Shown here one piece after another: positions 27,478 through 36,075 of a DNA stretch of 64,000 nucleotides (position 1 is its first letter; every line of letters begins with the position of its first letter). The notes beneath the pieces were generated by a model that had not been told where the DNA came from, ran no database searches, and saw only the letters and a program-made list of their open reading frames with translations. The DNA comes from Bacillota bacterium. GTDB lineage: Bacteria > Bacillota > Clostridia > DSM-8532. The stretch covers positions 186,001-250,000 of the forward strand of contig JAEZJF010000013.1 of assembly GCA_023415825.1 (NCBI GenBank), read 5' to 3'. A program made the position numbers and the translations under genes.

Positions 27478-28491
27478 ATGGCTGTTGTAACAGGAACGAA
27501 CTGGAATGCTTATGACGCCGCCACTATGACCGCCCGTGAAATTTATGGCCGTACCTTGGCGGAGCTTGGCAAGACAAACCCTAAGATCGTAGGCGTCACC
27601 GCCGACCTTGCGCAAACCACCGCAATTGTCCACTTTGCAAATGCGTTTCCTGATCGCTTTTTCAATGTCGGCATTGCAGAACAGAATATGTTCGGCATTG
27701 CTGCCGGGCTTGCTAAAGCGGGATTGGTTCCTTTTGCCTCCACCATGGCTGTATTTACCTGCCTCAGAGGTGGTGAACAGGTGCGTACCGATATCGCCTA
27801 TCAGAACCTGCCGGTTAAAATCATCGCAACGCATTCCGGCATCTCCTTTGGGCACGCAGGAACCACCCACCATTGCACGGAAGACCTTGCCATCATGCGT
27901 TCCATTGCAAACATGACGGTAATCTGCCCGGCGGACGGCATTGAAACCTCCAAGGTCGTACAGGCCTGCGTGGATACGCCGGGCCCGGTATATATCCGCA
28001 TCGGCCGTGGCTTTGAGCCCCCCTGCTATGAGAATGGCGATTATACCTATGAGATTGGCAAGGCCGTCACCATGCGCGATGGAACCGATCTTACCATCAT
28101 CTGTTGCGGCATTGCGGTGCTGCAATCTCTGCAGGCGGCAAAGACGCTTGCAGAACAGGATAATCTCTCAGTACGCGTCATCAATATGCATACTATAAAA
28201 CCTATTGATAGGGAAGCCATTATGAAGGCAGTAGTGGAGACAAGGCGCATCCTCACCGTGGAAGAGCATAACGTACTTGGCGGGCTTGGCGACGCGGTAG
28301 CTTCCGTTATTGCCGAGAGCGGCAAGGGCTGCGTCTTTAGGAAGCACGGCATCCAGGATGAGTTTGCAGAAATCGGCTATGCGGAAGATTTATATGCCCA
28401 CTACGGTCTTGACGCCAACGGCATTGTCGATCAGGTTCGCAGCGTGGTAGGCCTGGAGTTTGAAGAAGACGAAAATTGGGACGATGAATAG
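27478..28491 (+). CDS. Transketolase-like protein, C-terminal half
   Basis: 337 residues with the pyrimidine-binding and C-terminal transketolase domains: DLAQTTAIVHFANAFPDRFF, NVGIAEQNMFGIAAGLAKAG (catalytic Glu of the THDP site) and the HSGISFGHAGTTHH loop. Together with the preceding gene it completes one enzyme of about 610 residues. The first ~15 residues (AVVTGTNWNAYDAATM) are a small extension. GGAGG precedes ATG 27478. Codons here are richer in GCG, CGC and GGC than in the flanking genes. Confidence 0.92.
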   Translation: MAVVTGTNWNAYDAATMTAREIYGRTLAELGKTNPKIVGVTADLAQTTAIVHFANAFPDRFFNVGIAEQNMFGIAAGLAKAGLVPFASTMAVFTCLRGGEQVRTDIAYQNLPVKIIATHSGISFGHAGTTHHCTEDLAIMRSIANMTVICPADGIETSKVVQACVDTPGPVYIRIGRGFEPPCYENGDYTYEIGKAVTMRDGTDLTIICCGIAVLQSLQAAKTLAEQDNLSVRVINMHTIKPIDREAIMKAVVETRRILTVEEHNVLGGLGDAVASVIAESGKGCVFRKHGIQDEFAEIGYAEDLYAHYGLDANGIVDQVRSVVGLEFEEDENWDDE

Positions 28492-28501
28492 GAGGATTAT
28501 A

Positions 28502-29293
28502 ATGTCTGCAAGAGCTGAGGATATTATGACCGCCAGGCTGTTTTTCAACGCAGCCTTCCCCGTCATGCAGGTTCTCTTGGACGACGATCCCAAAATGAAG
28601 GAAGCGTTCAAGGATGTGACCGGTACCGTACAATTTGGCGCAAAAAACGGCAGTGAGCTTCTTGCCTGCCATCTGGTGTTTGATCACGGTCAGGTGAACG
28701 TTGTGCAGGGCCCCGCCAAGAAACCCGATATCATGCTTACCTTCTCTTCAGTAGCCAAGATGAACGCCTTGTTGCGTGGCGGTATAGCAATGCCTTCCAT
28801 TAAGGGACTGCGCCATATCGGGCTGCTGATAAAGGTGCTTTCGCTGCTGATGGGATTGATGATTATGTCCCCGTCGAAACGTCCAAAGGACTTTAAAGGC
28901 CAGAGCCTCAAGGTTAAAATGAGCTTATATATGATCACGCGTGCGCTGTCCCAATACAACAAACTGGGAAATCCGGATATGCAGGAATTCTGTCAGCGGC
29001 AACCGGACCGCATCTACCAGTTTACGGTTGAGAATGGTGACGACAAAGCATATATTGCCTGCTACCTGCGGATCAAGGCGGGTAAATCCAAATCTGGTCA
29101 CGGTACATATACACGCCGTAGCCCGTTCGTACATTTCCGTTTTCTCAGTGTGGAAGGTGCCATGAAGGTGCTCCTCAAAGACATTGCGTTCGTTGAGGCT
29201 GTAGAAAAGGGCTATGTGGAAACGCTGGGAAGTCCTGAGTATGCCTGCTATCTAAACGACTATATGGCCATCCTGCAAGGAATGTTGACCTGA
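28502..29293 (+). CDS. Tandem SCP2-like (sterol carrier) domain protein, first copy
   Basis: 263 residues. The first half (about 35-105) follows an SCP2 fold pattern: VTGTVQFGAKNG, LVFDHGQVNVVQG, KPDIMLTFSSVAKMNALLRG. The second half (about 165-255) repeats it: IYQFTVENGDDKAYIACYL, PFVHFRFLSVEGAMKVLL. A hydrophobic segment (LLIKVLSLLMGLMIM) joins them. SCP2 domains bind lipids or other apolar ligands; the bacterial ones often lie beside acyl- or aldehyde-handling enzymes. It starts at ATG 28502 after AGGAGG, ten bases after the transketolase. Specific role unknown; assignment is from pattern, not a search. Confidence 0.65.
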   Translation: MSARAEDIMTARLFFNAAFPVMQVLLDDDPKMKEAFKDVTGTVQFGAKNGSELLACHLVFDHGQVNVVQGPAKKPDIMLTFSSVAKMNALLRGGIAMPSIKGLRHIGLLIKVLSLLMGLMIMSPSKRPKDFKGQSLKVKMSLYMITRALSQYNKLGNPDMQEFCQRQPDRIYQFTVENGDDKAYIACYLRIKAGKSKSGHGTYTRRSPFVHFRFLSVEGAMKVLLKDIAFVEAVEKGYVETLGSPEYACYLNDYMAILQGMLT

Positions 29294-29328
29294 CAGGGAG
29301 ATGCTGTATATCAAAAGGAGCTCTGTTG

Positions 29329-30492
29329 ATGAAAAAAAGCACCACGGCCGATCTTCTAAAAATCGGCGATCTTGCAAGGGCCACAAACACTAATGTATCC
29401 ACAATCAAGTTCTATGTGAAGGAAGGGTTGATACAACCTGCCTGCAAAACAGGCCCCAATATGGCCTATTATAGCGCGGACTGTATCGCACGTGTACAGC
29501 TCATCCGGTCGCTGCAAAAGGATCATTACTATCCGCTTTCTGTGATCAAGCGCACGCTTGAGCATTCGGACAGCCAGATGGAGATCAAGTTTCTGGACGT
29601 GATCCACAAAGTGGATTATACCAGCAGCAGCAAGGCCTTTTCCCTTACGGATGCCGCCAAAATGAGCCGGCTTACAAAGGCGCAGATTTCCTTTATTACA
29701 CAGAGTGGGTTGATTAAGCCGGTTACTACAGGCAAGCGGGAGCGTTATACCGATGAAGATCTGCAGGTGATGCTGCTTATCCGCCGCAGGTTGGACGCGG
29801 GGATTCCCTTTGCAGAATCCGTCTCCTCCTTCTTGATTTATGAGAAGGCCCTGCGCGCCGCAACAAGAGAAGAGGTGGATCTATTCATCAGTCAGGTCCT
29901 GATGGCAGTAACCCCTTGTGCGAAGGACGCCGTGCGCATGATCTGCGTATCTGATGAGACGATTGATGCATTTATCCGCGAAAAGTGTACCCAATTGAAC
30001 CGCGAATTCGGCACCGAACGCCTGAACGATCTCTACCGGTATTCCGCGAGTCTTTCTATATGCCTGCAGGAGATCGGAGAAGTGCTTTTAGAAAGCGGTC
30101 ACGTTCAGCTCGGTGGACAGTGCCATGCCGCATTGTCGGTCTGCCCGGAAGGGGAAGACGAGGTGTCGGTTGCCTTACGGTACTATCACCAGATGTTGAA
30201 CAGCCTTACAGGGAGCCTTGCAAACAGCATAGCGCTTAGCAGCAGAATTCACGCCTATTTTCTTTCCCTCAAACCCGGGGAAGGACAACAGGGAGTGGAG
30301 GCGCTCTTGCTCTACAGTCTTCGGTTATGCTGGTTTTGTCTTGCCCCTGCGCTTCTTAGCTGCTCGGCAGAGGCACAGGAAGCCGAGCAAGGATTTGCGG
30401 CTTTCGCAGCAAAAGAATGGCCTGCCCTCGCATCAGACGCCTATGTGCGTCGCATTATGGACGTTATCAGTCGCACGGGAGGGAGTATATGA
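29329..30492 (+). CDS. MerR-family regulator with two HTH domains
   Basis: 387 residues. The first MerR winged helix is LLKIGDLARATNTNVSTIKF (about 9-28), and a second MerR-like domain is SLTDAAKMSRLTKAQISFI (about 104-122) followed by RYTDEDLQVMLLIRRR. The remaining ~200 residues are helical with several Cys and no family I recognise, presumably a ligand-binding domain. AAAGGAG sits 8 bases before ATG 29329; the frame also opens at TTG 29326. It overlaps the aldehyde dehydrogenase start by 4 bases (ATGA), so it is co-transcribed with the operon it likely regulates. Confidence 0.87.
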   Translation: MKKSTTADLLKIGDLARATNTNVSTIKFYVKEGLIQPACKTGPNMAYYSADCIARVQLIRSLQKDHYYPLSVIKRTLEHSDSQMEIKFLDVIHKVDYTSSSKAFSLTDAAKMSRLTKAQISFITQSGLIKPVTTGKRERYTDEDLQVMLLIRRRLDAGIPFAESVSSFLIYEKALRAATREEVDLFISQVLMAVTPCAKDAVRMICVSDETIDAFIREKCTQLNREFGTERLNDLYRYSASLSICLQEIGEVLLESGHVQLGGQCHAALSVCPEGEDEVSVALRYYHQMLNSLTGSLANSIALSSRIHAYFLSLKPGEGQQGVEALLLYSLRLCWFCLAPALLSCSAEAQEAEQGFAAFAAKEWPALASDAYVRRIMDVISRTGGSI

Positions 30493-31853
30493 ATATTACT
30501 TCGATCGTTGCGCGCCAGCGCAGCTTTTTTGAAAGCGGAGCCACGCGTTCTCTAGCGTTCCGTATGGACGCGCTTCGTAAGCTCCAAAAAGCAATTAGGG
30601 ATCAGGAGCCTCTGATTAATGCCGCGATGAAGGCGGACTTAAACAAAACACCCTTTGAAACGTATATGACCGAAACCGGAATGGTACTTGACGAGATCCG
30701 TTTCCATCTCAAGCATCTCCCCCGCTGGAGCAGAAAAAAGACGGTTAAAACGCCCATCACCCAGTTCCACGCAAAAAGCTTTATCGCTCCAGAGCCTTAC
30801 GGCGTGGCGCTTATTATGTCACCCTGGAATTATCCCATTCAGCTCTGCTTGGAGCCAGTGGTCGGCGCGATTTCAGCAGGTAACTGCATCATCGTGAAGC
30901 CCTCTGCGTATACTCAGGCTACCAGCCGTGCCATCGCAAAAATAATCAGCGATACCTTCCCGCCGGAATACATCGCGGTTGTGGAAGGCGGCAGGGAAGA
31001 AAACAAGGCATTGCTCGACGAAGCGTTTGATTACATATTCTTCACCGGGAGCGTTGAAGTTGGCAAGGCGGTGATGGCTGCGGCGGCAAAAAACCTTACG
31101 CCCGTCACCCTGGAGCTTGGCGGTAAAAGCCCTGCCATTGTGGATGAAACGGCAGATATCCCCCTAGCCGCAAAGCGGATCGCCTTCGGCAAGGTACTCA
31201 ATGCAGGGCAAACATGCGTGGAACCGGACTACCTGATGATACACGAGTCTGTAAAAGACAGATTTTTACAGGAGTACGCAAAAGCACTTAAGGAGTTTTT
31301 CCCGGATGGTGATTTCTCCGACATGCCCGTCATCATCAGCGAAAAGCACTTCGCGCGAGTAACGGGTCTTTTAAAGGGAGAAAAGGCCGTTATCGGCGGC
31401 GGAAGCGATCCTGTTCACCGTTTTGTGGAGCCTACGGTGCTTGTCGACATTACGCCGGATTCACCAATCATGCAGGAGGAAATCTTTGGGCCAATCCTCC
31501 CCGTCATGGCCTATAAGGATCTTGGCACATGCATTTCCTTCATCCGCTCCCGTCCCAAGCCACTTGCACTGTATCTATTTACACAAACCCGTGAAGTGGA
31601 ACAGCGTATTCTTGATACCTGCTCCTTTGGCGGCGGCTGCATCAATGATACGATCATCCACCTTGCCAACCCATTGCTGGGGTTCGGCGGCGTGGGCCAC
31701 TCCGGTATGGGGAGCTATCATGGTAAGTTAAGCTATGATACCTTTACCCACTACCGTAGCATCGTCAGGAAATCCACATGGATTGATCTTCCGATGCGGT
31801 ATCATCCCTATAAGGAGAAAAATTTCAAACTGATCCGTATGCTGATGAAATAG
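30489..31853 (+). CDS. Aldehyde dehydrogenase, class 3 (ALDH3/fatty-aldehyde type)
   Basis: 454 residues, the length of class 3 aldehyde dehydrogenases, which oxidise medium- or long-chain and aromatic aldehydes with NAD(P)+. Visible are the dinucleotide-site MSPWNYPIQLCLEPVVGA, FFTGSVEVGK, catalytic Glu in TLELGGKSPAIVDE and catalytic Cys in NAGQTCVEPDY. There is no C-terminal membrane anchor. ATG 30489 overlaps the stop codon of the MerR gene; GGGAGG is just upstream. Class 3 enzymes next to SCP2-like proteins point to a hydrophobic aldehyde as substrate, which is inference. Confidence 0.92.
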   Translation: MNITSIVARQRSFFESGATRSLAFRMDALRKLQKAIRDQEPLINAAMKADLNKTPFETYMTETGMVLDEIRFHLKHLPRWSRKKTVKTPITQFHAKSFIAPEPYGVALIMSPWNYPIQLCLEPVVGAISAGNCIIVKPSAYTQATSRAIAKIISDTFPPEYIAVVEGGREENKALLDEAFDYIFFTGSVEVGKAVMAAAAKNLTPVTLELGGKSPAIVDETADIPLAAKRIAFGKVLNAGQTCVEPDYLMIHESVKDRFLQEYAKALKEFFPDGDFSDMPVIISEKHFARVTGLLKGEKAVIGGGSDPVHRFVEPTVLVDITPDSPIMQEEIFGPILPVMAYKDLGTCISFIRSRPKPLALYLFTQTREVEQRILDTCSFGGGCINDTIIHLANPLLGFGGVGHSGMGSYHGKLSYDTFTHYRSIVRKSTWIDLPMRYHPYKEKNFKLIRMLMK

Positions 31854-31934
31854 CGCATCATCGACGGATGCCCATGCAGAGATGCGTAAAAGCCGAAGTA
31901 ATATTTTAGTCCATCCCAAAAAAGGAGGGTGAGT

Positions 31935-32693
31935 ATGAAAAGCCAACTGGCAAAAGCGTACATCAACCTGCACAGCATTGTGCGATGCCTGGAACAGCTG
32001 TGCATTCTCGACACAAAGGCAAGAGACCTTATCCACGAACGGAACGCGGTTGTGCAGTTTTCTGTCAGGAACGGACCAAAAGGCCGCCTGATCTTCCGCG
32101 ACGGAATATGCAGATTTGAACGGGGAACAGGCGCGTGCGACATTAAGCTGTACTTCTCCTCTGCGGAGCATTTCAACAACATGATGGACAGTAAAGCAAA
32201 CCCGATCATTTTAAAAGGGTTTACAAAGCTTGGATTTTTGAAAAATGAGTTTGTAGCTCTTCTCAAGCGGGTGGAGTATTATTTGAAGCCAACCGGAGAA
32301 CTCTTGCAAAACAAGGATTACAAATTGATCAATACCATATTGACGTTCTATGTCGCTTTTCATTCTCTTGTGGAAGTCGGCATGTACGATCCCCTTGGCA
32401 GGGCGGTCATGCAAAAGGCAAAAAGCGGTGTGTTTCGCGCTTCCATTGCAAATACGGAGATCACTACCAGGCTGAAGCTCTCCAAGGGGCACATTGAAAC
32501 CGTTTCCGAGACCGGCAGCCTGCCAGAATTTCTATTCCGTTTTGCGAATGAGGAAAAAGCAAACGACCTGTTGTGTGGGAAAATGGATTTTTTAACGGCC
32601 ATTGGCATGGGCGATGTACAGATGGAAGGGTATGTACCCATGATGCAGACGGTGGAGCATCTTTTGCCATTGGCTTCCGGCTACTTATCGTAG
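31935..32693 (+). CDS. Tandem SCP2-like domain protein, second copy
   Basis: 252 residues with the same two-domain plan as the protein at 28502. First half: NAVVQFSVRNGPKGRLIF, CDIKLYFSSAEHFNNMM. Second half: GVFRASIANTEITTRLKL, EFLFRFANEEKANDLL, YVPMMQTVEHLL. The two proteins are far diverged, which suggests distinct ligands or a heteromeric pair rather than a recent duplication. AAAGGAGGG precedes ATG 31935 (GTG 31929 is inside that site). It lies 81 bases after the aldehyde dehydrogenase and 16 before the aminotransferase. Assignment is by pattern only. Confidence 0.6.
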   Translation: MKSQLAKAYINLHSIVRCLEQLCILDTKARDLIHERNAVVQFSVRNGPKGRLIFRDGICRFERGTGACDIKLYFSSAEHFNNMMDSKANPIILKGFTKLGFLKNEFVALLKRVEYYLKPTGELLQNKDYKLINTILTFYVAFHSLVEVGMYDPLGRAVMQKAKSGVFRASIANTEITTRLKLSKGHIETVSETGSLPEFLFRFANEEKANDLLCGKMDFLTAIGMGDVQMEGYVPMMQTVEHLLPLASGYLS

Positions 32694-32709
32694 AGAACAG
32701 GAGGACGGA

Positions 32710-33957
32710 ATGAAAACTTATACCTTCCCTAAAAGCAGGGAGTTGTTTCAAAGAGCAGCAAATGTCATTCCCGGCGGTGTATACGGCCATTTGGGGCCTG
32801 CCAACGGGTGCTTTCTACCGGTGGACGCATTTCCGTTTTTCTCGGAGCGGGCTGAGGGTGCGTATTATTGGGATGTTGACGGTAACCGGTTTTTGGATTA
32901 CATGTGTGCCTATGGCCCCAATATCCTAGGCTATAACGACCCGGATGTGGATCGTGCCGCGTTTGCCCAGGCGGAGAAGGGGAACTGCGTTATTTCCCCC
33001 TCCGGGAAAATGGTGGAGTTTGCAGAAGTTTTAGTTGATACTGTAAAAATGGCCGATTGGGCTTTTTTTGCAAAAAACGGAGGCGATGTCACTTCTTTGG
33101 CTATTATGACGGCGCGTGCGGCGACCGGGCGCAAAAAAGTGATCTTGGTCAAAGGCAATTACCACGGGGTAGCCCCCTGGGCACAGGGTGAGGGCTGCGG
33201 AGGTGTGCTCAGTGAAGAAGTTTCCAGCAATTTGTATGTGGATTGGAATGATTACGGTCAGGTGGAGAATCTGGTAAAGGAATATCCGGGTGAGATCGCC
33301 TGCTTTATGTCCACTCCCTATTGGCACGGCAATTTCCTTGACAATGTGCTTCCGGAGCCGGGATACTGGCAAAAAATCAGGAAGCTGTGCACGGACAATG
33401 GCATTGTGCTTGCCATTGATGATGTGCGCTGCGGCTTCCGGCTGGATCTAAAGGGCTCTGACCATTACTTTGGGTTCCAGGCGGATCTGATGTGTTTTTG
33501 CAAAGCCCTTGCAAACGGGTGGAATGTTTCAGCGCTTTGCGGTATTGAGGCATTAAAGAGCGCTATAACCAATGTGTTTTATACGGGAAGCTATTGGATG
33601 TCTGCGATACCGTTTGCGGCCGGAATCGCGACGATTGAAAAAATGAAACGGCTCGGCGGCCCCCAAAAGTTGATCGAATACGGCAAAACGCTTACCGGGA
33701 GGCTTGTGGAAGTTGCCCGTTCCCACGGGTATACACTGCGCGTTTCGGGTGTTCCTTCCATGTGGTATATGCACATTGCGGATGACCCTTCCTTAAAGGT
33801 GCACCAGCGTTGGGTGGCGGAATGCGTCAAACGGGGCGTATTTTTTACCAATCATCATAACCTGTTCGTCAATTACGCTATGAGCGGAGAGGATATCAAT
33901 TTTACGCTGGAAGTGGCGGACGAGGCGTTCCGGGTGATTTCAAAAGAACAGAAATGA
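32710..33957 (+). CDS. Class III PLP aminotransferase (glutamate-1-semialdehyde aminomutase-like)
   Basis: 415 residues of fold-type I, class III: IPGGVYGHLGPANG near the N-terminus, DVDGNRFLDYMCAYGPNILG, AKNGGDVTSLAIMTARAATG, the PLP-binding Asp in LAIDDVRCGFRLD and the Schiff-base Lys in MCFCKALANGWNV. The layout is that of GSA aminomutase relatives, but no heme genes are nearby, so transamination of another ketone or aldehyde is more likely. Alanine dehydrogenase follows after 22 bases and could recycle pyruvate to alanine as amino donor. GGAGGACGG precedes ATG 32710. Confidence 0.88.
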   Translation: MKTYTFPKSRELFQRAANVIPGGVYGHLGPANGCFLPVDAFPFFSERAEGAYYWDVDGNRFLDYMCAYGPNILGYNDPDVDRAAFAQAEKGNCVISPSGKMVEFAEVLVDTVKMADWAFFAKNGGDVTSLAIMTARAATGRKKVILVKGNYHGVAPWAQGEGCGGVLSEEVSSNLYVDWNDYGQVENLVKEYPGEIACFMSTPYWHGNFLDNVLPEPGYWQKIRKLCTDNGIVLAIDDVRCGFRLDLKGSDHYFGFQADLMCFCKALANGWNVSALCGIEALKSAITNVFYTGSYWMSAIPFAAGIATIEKMKRLGGPQKLIEYGKTLTGRLVEVARSHGYTLRVSGVPSMWYMHIADDPSLKVHQRWVAECVKRGVFFTNHHNLFVNYAMSGEDINFTLEVADEAFRVISKEQK

Positions 33958-33979
33958 CGGGAAGGGTTGGGAAGAGAGC

Positions 33980-35101
33980 ATGATCATCGGAGTACCAAAA
34001 GAGATCAAAAACAATGAAAATCGCGTTGCAATCACCCCTGCAAGCGTACACGCCTTAGTAAACAGGGGTCATCAGGTGATGATCGAACAATCGGCAGGCG
34101 TTGGCAGCGGCATTGCGGATGCGGAGTATCTTGAAGTGGGCGGGCGCATTCTTGAAAGTGCACAGGAAGTTTATGCCCAGGCAGATATCATCGTAAAAGT
34201 CAAAGAGCCGCTGGAAAGCGAATATCCACTGTTCAGGGAAGGACAGACGCTGTTTACCTATTTGCATTTGGCACCCAACCCGTCTTTGACAAAGGAACTG
34301 CTTATACATAAGGTAACCGGCATCGCCTACGAAACGGTGCAGCTCTCAAACGGCGCGCTACCGCTGCTTGCGCCTATGAGCGAGGTCGCAGGCCGGATGT
34401 CCGTCCAGATTGGGGCGAACATGCTCCAGTCCTACAATGGTGGATCGGGTACGTTGCTTGGGGGTGTGCCGGGTGTGCTGCCGGGCGAGGTTTTGATCAT
34501 CGGCGGCGGCGTGGTCGGGTGCAACGCTGCAAAAATGGCGGTAGGCCTTGGTGCAAAAGTGACGATGATGGACATCAACAAAAGCAGACTATCGTATCTT
34601 GACGATCTGTTTGGAGGCCGGGTTTCCACATTGATTTATAACGATTACAATGTAGCGGACATGGTCAAGAAGACGGATCTTTTAATTAGTGCGGTGCTGG
34701 TAGCCGGAGCAAAAGCGCCTAAGATCGTATCCGAGCAAATGGTCAAAACCATGAAGAAAGGCTCGGTGATCGTCGATGTTTCAATCGATCAGGGTGGATC
34801 GGTCGAGACCATCGACAGGATCACGACACATGACAATCCTTGCTACAACAGACATGGCGTCATCCATTATTCAGTTGCCAATATGCCCGGGGCAGTGCCA
34901 AGGACCTCAACCTATGCGTTGACCGGCGTGACGTTTCCCTATTTGATGAAACTTGCGGACTGCGGCCCAGAACAGGCCATGCAATTGGATGCATCACTGC
35001 TTGCGGGGCTTAACACGTACAAAGGTATGGTGACAAATCGCCCGGTTGCGGAGGCTATGGGTCTGGACTATACGGAGCCCGCAAGCCTGCTGTGCGGATG
35101 A
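33980..35101 (+). CDS. ald: Alanine dehydrogenase
   Basis: 373 residues, the standard length. It interconverts pyruvate + NH4+ + NADH and L-alanine. N-terminal MIIGVPKEIKNNENRVAITP, the substrate-domain KVKEPLESEYPLFREGQ, the Rossmann VLIIGGGVVGCNAAKMAVGL and the C-terminal HYSVANMPGAVPRTSTYAL are all present. It ends the eight-gene operon. Beside an aminotransferase its likely job is to regenerate alanine, or to dispose of it, which is inference. Confidence 0.96.
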   Translation: MIIGVPKEIKNNENRVAITPASVHALVNRGHQVMIEQSAGVGSGIADAEYLEVGGRILESAQEVYAQADIIVKVKEPLESEYPLFREGQTLFTYLHLAPNPSLTKELLIHKVTGIAYETVQLSNGALPLLAPMSEVAGRMSVQIGANMLQSYNGGSGTLLGGVPGVLPGEVLIIGGGVVGCNAAKMAVGLGAKVTMMDINKSRLSYLDDLFGGRVSTLIYNDYNVADMVKKTDLLISAVLVAGAKAPKIVSEQMVKTMKKGSVIVDVSIDQGGSVETIDRITTHDNPCYNRHGVIHYSVANMPGAVPRTSTYALTGVTFPYLMKLADCGPEQAMQLDASLLAGLNTYKGMVTNRPVAEAMGLDYTEPASLLCG

Positions 35102-35153
35102 TTGCCCATAACGCATACCAAAGCCGACTCCACCATATTGACCGGGGTTGCAG

Positions 35154-35297
35154 ATGACCGAGCGTCTGTCCAATAAGCTGGAGGTCATTACCATTAAGCT
35201 TTATTGTGACATTATTCGGCAGGCAAAAGAGGAGGGAAAAATCAGCAGAAAAAAGCACATCCAACTTATTGTCCAATTTGGTGTACAAGGCATATGA
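35154..35297 (+). CDS. Possible small protein of 47 residues
   Basis: An open frame MTERLSNKLEVITIKLYCDI... ending FGVQGI, rich in Lys and amphipathic in its middle. It lies in the 228-base gap between ald and the peroxiredoxin gene. The ribosome site is weak (CGGGG). I recognise no family; it may be a chance frame or a remnant. Confidence 0.3.
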   Translation: MTERLSNKLEVITIKLYCDIIRQAKEEGKISRKKHIQLIVQFGVQGI

Positions 35298-35329
35298 TGT
35301 AGAAGGACAAGAAGCAGAGGTGTGCAACG

Positions 35330-36049
35330 ATGGACGATAGATGCGAGGGCTGTCTGAAAATCGGCCAGAAAGCGCCCGATTTTTCGGTTTTATCTACGTT
35401 TGGCCCGGTCTCTCTTTCTGATTATAAAGGAAAATGGCTAGTCTTCTTTAGCCACCCAGGGGATTTCACCCCAGTCTGCACCACAGAATTCGTAGCTTTT
35501 GCCAAGGAATATCCTGAATTTGTGAAGCGAAATGCCCTGCTTTTGGGCTTAAGTATCGATAGTAATCCTTCTCATTTGGCTTGGGTTGAAAATATCAGAA
35601 GAACACAGGGGGTTATAATTCCGTTTCCCATACTGGCTGATCGGGACGGTGCCATAGCAAAACGCTATGGTATGTTTTCGGCGGATGAAAAAAACTATTC
35701 GACGGTGAGAAATGTTTTTATCATTGATCCGGAGGGGACAATTCGCGCCATGCTTATTTACCCCTATACCAATGGCCGCTATATACCGGAAATCTTGCGG
35801 CTGCTGGATGCCTTACAAATCAGCATGAAAGAAGGCGTGGTAACGCCTGCAAATTGGAAACCTGGTGAGCCTGTATTAGTTCCGCCCCCACAAAGTTATG
35901 AAGAGCTTATGAAAAGAAGCGAGGATCAGACTTTAAGCTGCATCGAATGGTATTTGTGCTTTAAAAAGGATACCCCAACCAAGTCCAAGACCAAAATGAC
36001 GATTAATGTTGACGACTTGAGGCTGCCTCCAGGCCCCATGGATGTTTAG
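35330..36049 (+). CDS. Peroxiredoxin, Prx6/AhpC-TSA type
   Basis: 239 residues. Peroxidatic Cys is in the signature FSHPGDFTPVCTTEFVAFA. The long C-terminal dimerisation part with PANWKPGEPVLVPPP is typical of the Prx6-like group of anaerobes and archaea. Two Cys near the C-terminus (LSCIEWYLC) may act in resolution, as in archaeal homologues. It reduces H2O2 and organic peroxides in the cytoplasm. AGAGGTG precedes ATG 35330. It follows the alanine dehydrogenase by 228 bases and is followed by a terminator. Confidence 0.92.
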   Translation: MDDRCEGCLKIGQKAPDFSVLSTFGPVSLSDYKGKWLVFFSHPGDFTPVCTTEFVAFAKEYPEFVKRNALLLGLSIDSNPSHLAWVENIRRTQGVIIPFPILADRDGAIAKRYGMFSADEKNYSTVRNVFIIDPEGTIRAMLIYPYTNGRYIPEILRLLDALQISMKEGVVTPANWKPGEPVLVPPPQSYEELMKRSEDQTLSCIEWYLCFKKDTPTKSKTKMTINVDDLRLPPGPMDV

Positions 36050-36075
36050 CCCCCTATTCATATCACTCCTCCTGA

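Noticed and set aside
27403..28125. 240-codon minus-strand frame opposite the transketolase C-terminal half
   Set aside because: Antisense shadow; the plus-strand gene has complete catalytic motifs.
26633..31853. Sulfoquinovose (sulfo-transketolase) pathway
   Set aside because: A split transketolase and an aldehyde dehydrogenase match, but the sugar isomerases, sulfo-sugar isomerase, sulfonate exporter and glycosidase are absent, while SCP2-like proteins and an aminotransferase are unexplained.
32710..33957. hemL (glutamate-1-semialdehyde aminomutase for heme)
   Set aside because: The fold and length fit, but no tetrapyrrole genes are near and the operon includes alanine dehydrogenase, which points to a transaminase.
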